Shown: piece after piece, positions 52,500-63,067 of the stretch | Layout: each line of letters opens with the position of its first letter | Position numbering within the stretch: the stretch's first letter is position 1 | Assembly (NCBI GenBank): GCA_900095095.1 | Contig: FMBT01000314.1 | Span: 416,925 to 480,924, forward strand | Length of the DNA: 64,000 nt | Direction: 5' to 3' | Source of the DNA: Fragilariopsis cylindrus CCMP1102 | Lineage: Eukaryota > Bacillariophyta > Bacillariophyceae > Bacillariales > Bacillariaceae | Translations under genes and position numbers: made by a program | The notes under the pieces: generated by a model | Seen by the model: the letters and a program-made list of their open reading frames with translations, nothing else | What the model was told of the DNA's origin: nothing | The model's database searches: none

Positions 52500-52677
52500 T
52501 TGACACGCAGGTCCAGCAAGTGCAGTGATGAATTCGCCTCCTGCGCGTACAACCTACGCGCAAGGAAGGCGGAGGCAGAGTGAAATAGTATACACCTATT
52601 ACACTCTCATTCTTTGTCAGATTTGACCTATGTCGTCGAAAAGACTCGACTGAAGTAACCTTACTGTATATGCTTTC
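52500..52677 (+). repeat. split direct repeat A1
   Basis: 178 bp, identical by eye to 62265-62442. Starts ttgacacgcaggtcc and ends tatatgctttc. Contains a tgcgcgtac...gcgcaagg inverted pair near 52540-52560. Confidence 0.9.
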
Positions 52678-52733
52678 TTGGGCTACACCAACAGTAAGAG
52701 TATCAACACACACTTCACAACAGGACACAGATC

Positions 52734-52832
52734 AATGGAACCACCAATTTCCGTCAAAAAACTCGACACCAGAGCCACGACGACGCGAAAATCAATACTT
52801 GGGTGGGTTGTAGACAGTACAACACAAACATT
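52734..52832 (+). pseudogene. reverse-transcriptase connection fragment near 5' end
   Basis: Reads Pro-Pro-(I/V)-Ser-(V/I)-Lys-Lys-Leu ... Ile-Leu-Gly-Trp-(V/L)-(V/F)-Asp. The same segment follows the catalytic region of the internal RT at about 57869-57953, where it reads Pro-Pro-Val-Ser-Ile-Lys-Lys-Leu and Ile-Leu-Gly-Trp-Leu-Phe-Asp. It is diverged from it at the DNA level. It lies between A1 and the gag-like ORF, where no RT is expected. Confidence 0.6.
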
Positions 52833-53947
52833 TGAACAACGACAGCGCCATAGCACCACACTCCACAGCGGAGCAACGGTCTGCCATCGTCTGGTTCAAG
52901 AATCGACCTCCGGTCTCATAATCCTCACACCGGTACACACCGAGAGGACAACCAACGGTGCAACGACACCATCAGCTCCCGCATCAATCACAATGCAAAA
53001 GCAGTAAACCAATACAGATTCGGTCCAAATTTTTGTGACAGCGCACGCCGCGCTCACGTCACCAAAAACCAGCCAATTGCACTTAAGGACTGCCACCGGC
53101 ACGTCATTTTTAGTTTTCACTTTCACTTTACTACCACGATACGAGGAACAACGGAAACACCACCGCACACAAGCGCGCCTTTAGGGATCTCGACGCATAC
53201 GTCGACGAACCTTCAAAACAGCCGGCACTACGGGCTATAAACACTATCAGCACGCGCCAGCCACTCATACCTTTTATCATTTACGGTTGGCTCGCCACAC
53301 GCCGTCAGGCACAACTCATCGTTACGATCACCTTTTAACATGATAAGGCAAAACGCGAAACACCTTTTCGCTCACAAATCACATGTGGTTTCTCCACCTG
53401 CTACCACGGGAAAGAGACAATGCCGGAATCAAACTTCCATTCCAACGCTCGACACCAGCGTACGATAAATTCAACGCCACCGTACAAATTCAACGCCGGA
53501 GTGAATCCTTATATGCCGCTTATTTCAAATTCACGAATGTTCTAAGTACAACAACATTGCAACAACATTGGCGACAACCACATAGGGAACGAGCACCTTT
53601 TCTGTGCACTCTCAACTCCGTCACAGGTTACATACGAACCAACGGTAGCGTCAAACGCATTAGATCACGCAAACGGAACCAACGCTTCCGTTAGAGCTAT
53701 ATTTCCTTGCCCTAACGCTCAAATGAACAACATTTGACAAAGATTTACTTAAAATATTCTTTTACACTCTAGTATTCCACCGAAATTTTACTTGTATTTA
53801 CGTTAATCTACACGACTTTCATAGCATTTCCGTCGTTCATTTCAAACCTATCAAATGTTCCGGTCTCCTTCTAGTCACAAAACAAACTTGACTTCAAATC
53901 AAAACCTTCTTTGCAACTCAACCAACATCAACGTTTTCTTAGCAATC
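52833..53947. other. retroelement 5' region, decayed coding sequence
   Basis: No intact ORF over 110 codons. Non-repetitive, protein-like stretches in changing frames suggest decayed coding sequence following the RT fragment, probably part of an older element into or beside which the gag start was placed. Nothing further recognised. Confidence 0.4.
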
Positions 53948-56437
53948 ATGTCTCTTCAAAACACACTTGCATCCCTCCTTTTGTCTGAGGCACATCGCCC
54001 AGCACAGGACACAGCGTTGTTCAACACAGCGTCGTTCGAAACAAACTCGGAACATTTCCCCGTCTCGGATGCTTGGTGGAACACCGGATCCATTTGCGTT
54101 GCTATGCTCCACACGAACCAGGAGTGGTAACAGCGATGATGATCGTAGGAGTTGAAGGTGACAAACGTTACGCCATCACTCTCGAGTCCACTCCGAAACT
54201 CGTCGAATTCACCACCGACGACCTGATGCAAATCCCTATGAAGTTAGCAAAAGTCAGCACCCAAAAAGACACAAAACTTTTTGTCCCACATCATGCGCCA
54301 ACGGCCTCCGCCGTGGTCTTCGCATTGCCCCACTCCGAACGGAGTACTTGCATTTCGCTTTCAACGAGGACGCCACCCCGCGCCATCCTCATGAATTCTA
54401 CCATGCCCTGAAGGATATCAAGGACGGCAATGTCCGCATGATCCAAGCTTGGGCAAAGGCAGCTTGCCTTAAAACCAGCTCGCTCACAATTCGAAGTGCA
54501 ATCGAACTCTCTCCTACTATTCTGCCACAGTTTGCCGATCCAATCGCATACCAGAAGTACCGAGACATCTCTGATGCCTTCGTCGATGAAGATGATGCTC
54601 ACGACGTCTTTGTCGCTGCACTCTTAAAGGAATTCAACCCAATCATCCGAATGGAGCCAGATAACGCCGCCGTTACTGAGGACCGTCCACAAGCTCAAAC
54701 TGAACGTCCACCACAGCCAGCAGACGACGACTCCGACATCGAAGACGTCACTCCGGCATACGCAAGTCGCAACAATCAGGACCGGCAACACACCCGCCGA
54801 CCAAGTACCACGTCTCCTTACAACGAGCAACGTTCTCAGGGACGCTACCCAAACAGGTGCGTCCAATGGAACACCAGCGACAACCTCGAATGCCCTCCAC
54901 TAGCGTCGGAACATTTCACAGCACGCACGAACTACGCTGCCATGGATTCCAACAGCTACAACAACAATTCTGGGACCCATCCTTGGACTCAAACTCCAAG
55001 AAACTCATGGGGAGCTCACTCGGGACCACCTTCTATCAATCGGCACAGCACAGGCACCTCCACCTTCAGGTCACGTGAACCGAACATTTTCACCACTTCC
55101 ACCAGAGCAAGCTCTAGCCTGAGTCCCTTTGGCTCCAGTCCGTCATCGAGCGCGGCCGATAAACTCAAAGAACTCAGCGAGTTGTGCACTCAACGTCCGC
55201 CAACAACATCAGAAATGAACCAGTGGAACATTCTCAATGCCATGATCGGTTCACCTACTACATCGGCCACTGACGAAACCAAGAAGAATTTCTTGGGCAT
55301 GCAACAGTTTAGCGTCCTTGCATGGGCAAACGTACATCCAAACGACGTAGATTACCTTAACAATCACAACAATTACTTTTGGCCTAAACTCAATGCTTGC
55401 AAAAACAAACCCGACGCACGGCACGTCGTACGAACGGAGATGTTCCAACATCTCATACACAAGCACCCGAAACTCATCACCTGCCTCCACGACGATTTGA
55501 TCGAGACCATCATCAACTTTCGCTTCAAGCCGGTGAACCTAGAAAGCGACAAACCAACATTAGGATTAGGTCCTATGGCATTCGTACCTCGAGATCGCCG
55601 GGAAATTGAGATGATGTCTCATCAGATATCCATCAACGAACAATCCGATTCACCAACAACTTCGGATATTGACAAAACACGCCTCGGGCGTCCAAAAATT
55701 CCAGATGGCGCATCCGGCACCACCTCTACCATCGAATCATGCGCATTGGTCAATGATTTTTTGTGGGCTCCCAGATGCCCTTATGTCAACCTCGCACAGG
55801 GCAGCCTTCTAGCACTGTATGAGGGAAATCAGCATTACGAACACCAAACCAGTTTCGGCACCACCGTCGGTGCAGAATGCCTATTCCAGCTCACACGCGG
55901 AGCGGAACAGTTCTTCGGCCAAGCTACAAGCGAACGCCAACTACTCCAAGGACAGTTACCGACCTTAAATTTCAATTTCCTCATCGAGGGTATCCGAAAC
56001 AACAATCTCAACACGTCACAAACGCGTCCTTCGCTCTTCGTACCAGCGCAAACGAAAGCACGTCCTGCACCAGGAACACCACGTGGTCCAAAAACACCCA
56101 AGGTTAAGGGTCCAGGCAAAGGCGCACCACCAGCCACGCAACCACCAAAGTCTAGCACTGTTACTTGTCAAATGGGAAACGGCATGACCACGCTTATCAC
56201 GATTGGAAAAAGGCACACAATAAGGCCCGTATGCCGAATATATTAGATTTTAGAAAGGCAAGCGACATTGCTGACGACGCAGCGCTCCAAACGCTACTCA
56301 ATCTCAACACCGCCACCTGCATCCGCTGGGCACTACTAGGTAGCTGCCGCAGTAACTGCAAACGCGATCATCCTCAAACAATTACAGGCTTTGCAGAAAC
56401 AGCGGCAGAGGACATCCTCCGCAAAGGTCTTCCAGAG
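53948..56437 (+). pseudogene. gag-like ORF of tyrosine-recombinase retroelement, frameshifted
   Basis: Starts at an ATG (53948). Protein-like reading continues through three different frames: to about 54115, then to about 54335, then a long open stretch to about 56165, then a last segment to the TAA at 56438. The long segment is Ser/Thr/Pro/Asn-rich with a conserved-looking helical part (Asn-Gln-Trp-Asn-Ile-Leu-Asn-Ala-Met, then Asp-Ala-Arg-His-Val-Val-Arg). The last segment has a possible zinc knuckle, Cys-x8-Cys-x3-Cys-x3-His, ending Cys-Lys-Arg-Asp-His. A gag role is inferred from its position upstream of RT and the C-terminal Cys/His motif. At least three single-base shifts separate the parts. 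Confidence 0.65.
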
Positions 56438-56930
56438 TAAGACACATCTTGCTGCTCTACGCGTACGCGTGTATTTACATCTCTTTACGTTGCTATACTA
56501 AACTACCTATAAAATACTTTTTGCATCACTAAATCTATTCTATTCTTATATTCCTACTCTGCTTCACGCTCTATACAAAGACGCCCTAACCTGAACATAG
56601 GCCAGCGCACCTCGGTTAGCAACAGTCAGAGATACTCACATCAGCACAACACTCGCTACATCTCCTGCAATTCCGAACAACGGGCATTCGAGGAAAACGA
56701 ACAACTCAATCGACTAGCTGCCACACGAAACTCTTCCACTCAGGAAATCATAGACCCGCACGCCATCGAGCAATACATGTTTCACAGCTACCGACAGCAC
56801 ACCTACGCCTACCCAGCGCAGCTACCTGCAACACCTCCACCCTGCGACCACGAGGAGGAGGACCATCAACGACTGAACCACCGGCACACACGCCAATACA
56901 AAGTAAGTTACCAAATTTAAGGGGCTCATG
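56438..56930. other. gag-RT spacer
   Basis: About 490 bp with short open frames only. The stretch 56580-56900 reads non-repetitively in one frame (His- and Gln-rich) and may be the N-terminal part of the polyprotein, but I cannot assign it. Confidence 0.35.
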
Positions 56931-58230
56931 CTCCCGCGTCATGAAGTTTTAACCACCCTGCAGGTCCAGACCTCCTCCGATACGCAGTCGATGGTTGCCC
57001 TGTTGACTGTGGCGACCAATGGTCTCGCGAACGAATCGAAGCAGCAATCGAAAAAGGAGCCCATGCCAGCGCAGAAGCTCCAGGAGCAGCAGAGGCATGT
57101 CGTAAAGAAGCACTCGAAAGAGTTGCTGACGGATGCTGTCGCCTCGTCACTTGGGACAAATCAAACACAACATCCCTCCTAACTTAAAGGTCTCACCAAT
57201 AGCTGCAGTACCGCACAAGTCTCGTATTTACCGCATGATCCTGGATTTGTCATTCCAAATCACGCTGAACGGAAAAAGCTACAATCGGTAAACGAAACTT
57301 CCGACAAATCTTTGCACCACAGCATGCATGTACGAACTCGGCAACGTCATCCCACGCATCATTTGGGCAATGGCAACATCGCACGACACCAAACACCATT
57401 TCTGTTCACGAAAGTCGACCTCAAAGACGGGTATTGGCGGATGTGTGTTTTAACAGCGACGACGCCTGGAACTTCGCTTACGTCCTCCAGGTGGTCAAAA
57501 TCAGATCCAATCCAGTTGGTCATACCGGAGGCCCTACAAATGGGATGGGAGAATCACCCCCGTTTTTCTGTGCAGCAACCGAAACGGCACGCGACATTGC
57601 ACAGGAAAAATTCGACAACCATACTCCGGTCCCAGCACAGCCTATGGAGGACATCATGATGGACATCGATTGGAACACGTCCCAAGTCCAGTCCTCCACC
57701 AACAACAGAACGTTCCAAGCGCCAATTCGTCAACCTTCTCGAAGTGTACATCGATGATTTCATCGGCCTCATTCAAAGCAAACAAAGATCATCTGCTCCG
57801 ATTTCACGCACAATCCTCAGCGCAATAACGGACGTTTTCCCACACCAGAAATCACCAACAGTGCAATGGGTCCACCAGTTTCCATTAAAAAACTCATTGC
57901 CGAAGGCACTTGGGAAATAAGGAAAGAAATCCTAGGTTGGTTGTTCGATGGCATCGACGAACTATAGAACTGCCAGAAAACAAAGGCAGAACTATACGAA
58001 CCGAAGTCAAGCGTATACTGCGAGGAAAATCCAAACGAGTACAACACGAGACTTCCAAAAAGTTCACGGCAACTCCAATTCACATCGATAGCAATCCCAT
58101 GTGGCAACCACTTCTAGGTCCTCTCGACCAGGCCATCGCCATCGCAGAACGACACAACAGACATCATGTAACGTTGACAGACGACATTCGACTCTGCTCA
58201 GGGATTGGATTGCACTCATTCGACAGTTAG
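56931..58230 (+). pseudogene. reverse transcriptase, frameshifted
   Basis: RT motifs can be read in order in shifting frames. His-Pro-Ala-Gly-Pro-x-Leu-Leu-x-x-Tyr (about 56955) is followed by Gly-Cys-Pro-Val-Asp. Then Pro-His-Lys-Ser-Arg-x-Tyr-Arg-x-Ile-Leu-Asp-Leu-Ser-Phe lies near 57213-57260. Val-Asp-Leu-Lys-Asp-Gly-Tyr-Trp-Arg-Met (motif A, first catalytic Asp) lies at about 57412-57441, Phe-Phe-Cys-Ala-Ala-Thr-Glu-Thr-Ala-Arg-Asp near 57565, and Val-Tyr-Ile-Asp-Asp-Phe (motif C, the catalytic Asp pair) near 57743. The connection segment is at 57869-57953. At least five frame changes occur, several next to A runs (for example near 57283). Catalytic residues are all present; only the frame is broken. 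Confidence 0.85.
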
Positions 58231-58275
58231 GACAACGCCCTACCACGTCAACGAATTAGTGTTGCACAAAGCTTG

Positions 58276-58600
58276 TATCAAGGTTTCGTCGATGCATCAA
58301 AATGGGGCGTAGGAGGAGTATGGTTCGGAGGAACAAACCAAATTTCCCAATCGTTTGGTTCTGGGAATGGCTACAGAGGTTCGAACAATCTCGTCACCTC
58401 CTCAAATCGAAAAGGCCGCCTAACCATCTCCGATCTAGAACTAATGGGCATCCTGCTCCACTGGCTCGTCCTAGAAGCATCGGTGGACAACGACACTCTT
58501 ACACACTCCAGCATCGCCATTTGGTGCGACAATCTACAGCAGTGGTCTTGGATATACAAATGCGCACCAGCACATACCGGTTGCTTACGCATACTTCGAG
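58276..58600 (+). CDS. RNase H domain of the retroelement
   Basis: First part of a frame that stays open to 59214. It reads Phe-Val-Asp-Ala-Ser-Lys-Trp-Gly-Val-Gly-Gly-Val-Trp (first catalytic Asp), Asp-Leu-Glu-Leu-Met-Gly (catalytic Glu) and Ile-Trp-Cys-Asp-Asn (second catalytic Asp), the standard RNase H layout after RT. There is no ATG at its start, so it belongs to the upstream polyprotein, from which a frameshift near 58228 separates it. Confidence 0.75.
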
Positions 58601-58699
58601 CCTTAGCAGTTCGACTCCACATCAACAATCGGGCCTACTCGCATCGACCACATCTCAGGAATTTACAATATTATGGGGACGTCGCTTCACGCAAGCATG

Positions 58700-59955
58700 T
58701 TTCTAACCCTACACAATTCCTCGATTATTTTACAAAAATTTCACTCCTCCTCAGGGAAACTTCTGGACTTTGTTCCAATTTCACGACAATCTATTATCAA
58801 AGATCTCTTCCGAGATGTGAACGCTCCGTCGTCTTGGCATCGTGGAATCAACTGCCAACGAAAAAAGGCGTTTTTGGTCGGCTTGGTGCAATTTCCTCGG
58901 ACTCAACTTTCCCAAACTTGACCCAAAAATGCGTGCTCACTCCACCTCAACGAGTCGAACTGCTGGCTGCCTTCGCCCACCATGTGCGTTCCGGAGGCGT
59001 TTCTAGACGAACTCAGCAAGTTCGCACCCAAACAGTCGAGGTGGCGCTTCGCGCCATCAGCACGATGTTCCAAATGGACCATGAACCTAGTCCCTTGGTC
59101 ACGTCGCAAGGAAAGTATACGAAAAAAATCGGCCAGCTTCTTGAAAGCTACCGACGCGAAGATCCTCCGTCAAAACCGAAATTAGCTATACCGTTATCTG
59201 TCCAACATACTTAGTACTCTCGGGTTGTCGTCCACTGCACCCAAGCAACAAACAGTAGGAAATATGGCACCATAGCTTTTCACTACCTACTCCGAGAGGA
59301 GAATACACGTTCGTCGATCCCAAGCAACGTCGACGAACTAAACAGTTTCGAGTCTGTGACGTAACATTTTGGAACAACAATACCATCCTACCGCACTCAC
59401 TCCCAATCGACGTTTTATTTCGTGAAGCAACAGAGGCTACCCTCCATATCTCGAATCAAAAGAATGGCAAAAGAGCACAAACAATTCACCAAGATGTAAC
59501 AGATACACCACCTTGCCCAGTTCATGCCTTAATACGTCAAATAAAACTATATTAGCGCATACAACAGAACCGCTACAATTATAAGCACCTTTTTCGACAA
59601 GAAATATCCAAAGGACGAGCGCTACGCACGGGGTGCATGACACGCGCGTTACAAAAAGCAGTCACACATCTACGCCTTGATCGACAAGGCATTCACCCAG
59701 CGAAGTCAGCTCACATAGCCTGCGAGCCGGCGGCGCGACAGCCATGCATCTAAACGGAATTTCGGATCGTACCATACAAAAAATGGGACGCTGGAGCAGC
59801 GATACATTCCTCATATACATACACGAACAAATCGCCGCTTTTTCAAGGGGCGTATCTAAACAGATGGGCCAGCACGTTAATTTCAAAAACATACGACGCA
59901 CGTTTGAGCCAATCAACTCGCCAGAACTCCGTATCGCAACAACGGTGCAAAACTA
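58700..59955 (+). pseudogene. tyrosine recombinase, frameshifted
   Basis: The N-terminal SAM-like part follows RNase H in the same frame (to 59214). Then come changing frames with Arg-Thr-Lys-Gln-Phe-Arg...Asp-Val-x-Phe-Trp (59335-59370) and a Asn-Gln-Lys-Asn-Gly-Lys-Arg block carrying the expected catalytic Lys (about 59455-59475). The HxxR region (Ser-Leu-Arg-Ala-Gly-Gly-Ala-Thr-Ala-Met at 59717-59746) follows, with its His just upstream but separated by a frame break. Last is Met-Gly-Arg-Trp-Ser-Ser-Asp-Thr-Phe-x-x-Tyr-Ile-His (59785-59826), which supplies the Trp and nucleophilic Tyr. This enzyme replaces a DDE integrase in DIRS-order elements. At least three frame changes; the stop is at 59955. 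Confidence 0.8.
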
Positions 59956-60086
59956 GTAACGGTTACATTTTGCGCGATTTCTACACCATCACACAACAAA
60001 ACCAAAACGGATATTCCACGTTGGTTTGTACAAACTACTTTGTACTCTTAGCACCGTTTTACAACAGGCTCATAAAACCTATAGCC

Positions 60087-61470
60087 ATGAACAACAAAGA
60101 ACCAGCGCCAATTTCTAAACCAGCACAAGCCCCAGCAGCGTTATCGCTACCCGCCTCCGCGGGAGTCGCTCCAATTTCAGATTCATCTGCCGAAACGGAC
60201 GACTCCAACGTGGAAATCACAACAACCGACACTTCGAATACACGAGAATCAGCGACGGTAGTGAAATCATCTTTGAGAAAACAAACAACAATCAATAATT
60301 TCTACGTGAAACGACCACTGCAGATAATCAGAACAAATCTAAAAGCTCACAATCCGAAAAAGAGGCTTCACACAAACACTTCTTCTACACCATCATTAAC
60401 AAATTCAACCAATTCTGCAACAATGGTATCAACACCTCCACCAAAACGTCCAAAGTTTCCAGTTCCAACTCAGCAATCCATGGCATCCATGGCTCAACTC
60501 AGTGGACTCACACCGGAACAAATGGAAACAGCATTCAAACAGATCCAGGCATTCGCGTCACCACGTTACGTCACTCCTGCCGCTCATCCTCGACAGGATC
60601 AGGCCCCTTTCGTTAGAGTACCACCTCGTACCTCAACAACAACTTTCCAGAGTATTCCGCTCGGACTACGACTACCACAGCGCAGCTGAGTCCATCTCAT
60701 CCGGTTCAGACGATTCTGTGGGACAACACCATCGTTCAGCCCGCCCTATTCGTCAAGAAAAACGGGTTGGACTCACGAAGCGACACGGTAAAGGTAGCAA
60801 CAAGTGGTTCAAGCCAACTGAAGTCATCGAGGCACTTCAACGATACTACGCTTTTCGCGTTGGACATGGATACAGGCTACGACTCAACTCCGGCGTTAAT
60901 CGCCTCCAACGCATTTTCGCCTTGGCGACCAAAATCGTAGGCACAACTTTGTCGCCAGACCAAATCTCAGTTATTGCAAAGGGCAAAGCTGACCTAGTCG
61001 ATCCAGCAACCCGCGTCAACCGTTTGAACCTCCAAACTGTCACAACCCACGATGCAGACCACTACGATACACATGGGGTTGGATTCGAACTCCATGACAT
61101 TCTCCTCGGAATCAGAGGCAGTCTCTACAGCGATCCACGGAATCTCCCACCAAGTAACTGTGTCATCATCTTGCAATGCGAAGCAAAAGTCCCCAAAATC
61201 AGTGGGACCTGTTACGAGCACGCACTTTTCCTCCCCGACATCCTCATGCTCATCACCATCAACGATTTCGTTGATATGAAGGATAAACACCAACGTGTCC
61301 GAAACACTTGGATCATGAGAGATCAGTTCTACGAGGAAGTCAAAAACACTACCCTACTAGCCGGTAGACGCGACGTCTGCAACAAACGCATCGGAGGAAA
61401 GATCTTTGGAGGAGGAGCAGGAACGACTGTCACATTGAAACGAGCAGTCATCGTTTCCAAAACTCCATAA
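60087..61470 (+). pseudogene. extra ORF downstream of recombinase, unknown, one frameshift
   Basis: Starts at ATG 60087. The first 185 or so residues are Ser/Thr/Pro/Ala-rich with a Lys/Arg patch. One frame change lies at about 60640-60680, after which an open frame of about 260 residues continues to TAA at 61468-61470. The second part looks globular: Lys-Trp-Phe-Lys-Pro-Thr-Glu-Val, Arg-Val-Gly-His-Gly-Tyr-Arg-Leu-Arg, His-Asp-Ala-Asp-His-Tyr, Leu-His-Asp-Ile-Leu-Leu-Gly-Ile-Arg-Gly, Cys-Glu-Ala-Lys-Val, and a C-terminal Gly-Gly-Lys-Ile-Phe-Gly-Gly-Gly-Ala-Gly-Thr. I do not recognise it as a methyltransferase, SGNH hydrolase or other known extra domain of such elements. It is expected to serve the element. 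Confidence 0.6.
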
Positions 61471-61966
61471 GACACAAATGCACCACCATTTGCGTCCACC
61501 AACAACACATTCATCCAACCGACTCTGTACAAAAGAGTCAACGATCGCAACGAAAGCATCGACACACGTGTCTGCATCGTCGAGCGCATCTTTACTTAAG
61601 CACTGACGCTATACATAAGACGTCAACAACAATACTCTGATTTCACGACACAGCTTAGCCACTGTCGAACAACATCAGCAAGATATTCGTTTATAACCAC
61701 ATTCAATTCTAATACATATAATTTCTGTAATGATCAACAACATACTACATCTATAACCTAGTCAGTAACAACTCTAGAACTACATAGATTCCAGCACTAG
61801 TATTTTCTATTACACGAAAAACCTCCATTCAGTCCGACTATTATATACTCGTACCTCAATCTAGACCCGCCTCTAACGCGGACTAACACACCCACGTTAT
61901 TGAGGATCTAGATTACAGGTTTTCCACGATCATGGGCCTTGCCACCTACGGTAGCTTTGGTTTGTG
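61471..61966. other. retroelement 3' noncoding region
   Basis: No ORF. A possible hairpin lies at about 61855-61915, where cctcaatctaga is complementary to the later tctaga-containing attgaggatctagatt. Likely 3' untranslated region and signals for circle formation. Confidence 0.4.
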
Positions 61967-62262
61967 GAGAAAGCATTTTTCAGTATTCATAGTAGCACAC
62001 GGATTCGAAGCCAAATTCCCCTCAAAAAGGGAAATTTGACGCCGGACCCCAGCGCCACCATAGTTCACCTATGATTCAGTCCCGAGTCGTTTCACGACCC
62101 AACAATCAACCATAGGAAGAATCGGAAGACTGTCTGCTCCAGAAGAGAGTAGACCCATAGATCTGTGTTACGACATTGGTAAAATATAACAAGGAATGAA
62201 TCACGAGCGGATTGTCTGGTACCTAACTTAGGCTAAATTATTGGTCTTTGTGTCACTAATTT
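61967..62262 (+). repeat. split direct repeat B1
   Basis: 296 bp, identical by eye to 62465-62760. Starts gagaaagcatttttcag and ends gtgtcactaattt. Two bases separate it from A2. Confidence 0.9.
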
Positions 62263-62264
62263 AG

Positions 62265-62442
62265 TTGACACGCAGGTCCAGCAAGTGCAGTGATGAATTC
62301 GCCTCCTGCGCGTACAACCTACGCGCAAGGAAGGCGGAGGCAGAGTGAAATAGTATACACCTATTACACTCTCATTCTTTGTCAGATTTGACCTATGTCG
62401 TCGAAAAGACTCGACTGAAGTAACCTTACTGTATATGCTTTC
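62265..62442 (+). repeat. split direct repeat A2
   Basis: 178 bp, identical by eye to A1 at 52500-52677. Between B1 and B2 as expected of the B1-A2-B2 terminus. Confidence 0.9.
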
Positions 62443-62464
62443 CCACAACCAAACCTCACTCCTA

Positions 62465-62760
62465 GAGAAAGCATTTTTCAGTATTCATAGTAGCACACGG
62501 ATTCGAAGCCAAATTCCCCTCAAAAAGGGAAATTTGACGCCGGACCCCAGCGCCACCATAGTTCACCTATGATTCAGTCCCGAGTCGTTTCACGACCCAA
62601 CAATCAACCATAGGAAGAATCGGAAGACTGTCTGCTCCAGAAGAGAGTAGACCCATAGATCTGTGTTACGACATTGGTAAAATATAACAAGGAATGAATC
62701 ACGAGCGGATTGTCTGGTACCTAACTTAGGCTAAATTATTGGTCTTTGTGTCACTAATTT
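62465..62760 (+). repeat. split direct repeat B2
   Basis: 296 bp, identical by eye to B1. A 22-bp spacer separates it from A2. Its end ...ctaattt resembles the left flank of A1 (...aaaattt), compatible with recombination at a short shared core. Confidence 0.9.
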
Positions 62761-63067
62761 TAGTAATAAATAACATCAAATAAAAAGATCTGAGAAAATT
62801 CAAAATCATGACTTCTGTCCGTCGTCGCTCATCAAATCACAGTTTGACAGTGTTTTAGTATGGACGATCACAAATTTAGAGATTGATCATTGACGATGTC
62901 GAAATGGTCTAAAAAAAAAGCATCAGAAATAATAATAGGAGCCAAAAATTATCGGCTACTGAATGATGATACATGCATTAGGAGGTAGATAGGAAGGACA
63001 AATACAGATTCAATTTTGTAACTGGTAATAAATAATAAATAATAAATAACAAAAAAAAACTATCAAG
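62761..63067. other. intergenic, right flank of retroelement
   Basis: AT-rich host DNA with (aataaat)n near 63026-63048 just before the next start. No gene. Confidence 0.45.

Larger units (their letters stand above)
52500..62760 (+). mobile_element. tyrosine-recombinase retrotransposon (DIRS order, Ngaro/PAT-type)
   Basis: A 10.26-kb element defined by split direct repeats: A1 (52500-52677), B1 (61967-62262), A2 (62265-62442) and B2 (62465-62760). The A copies (178 bp) and the B copies (296 bp) read as identical within each pair. The order A1 - coding - B1 A2 B2 is the diagnostic architecture of Ngaro/PAT-type tyrosine-recombinase retrotransposons, which integrate through a circular intermediate and make no target duplication. 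Inside, in order, are a gag-like ORF, reverse transcriptase with RNase H, a tyrosine recombinase, and a further unrecognised ORF. There is no DDE integrase, protease or LTR. The interior is clearly richer in G+C than the host genes. Every coding region carries frame disruptions. Confidence 0.9.

Noticed and set aside
52500-62760. LTR retrotransposon
   Set aside because: The terminal repeats are split (A1, B1-A2-B2) and the integration enzyme is a tyrosine recombinase; no LTRs flank the element.
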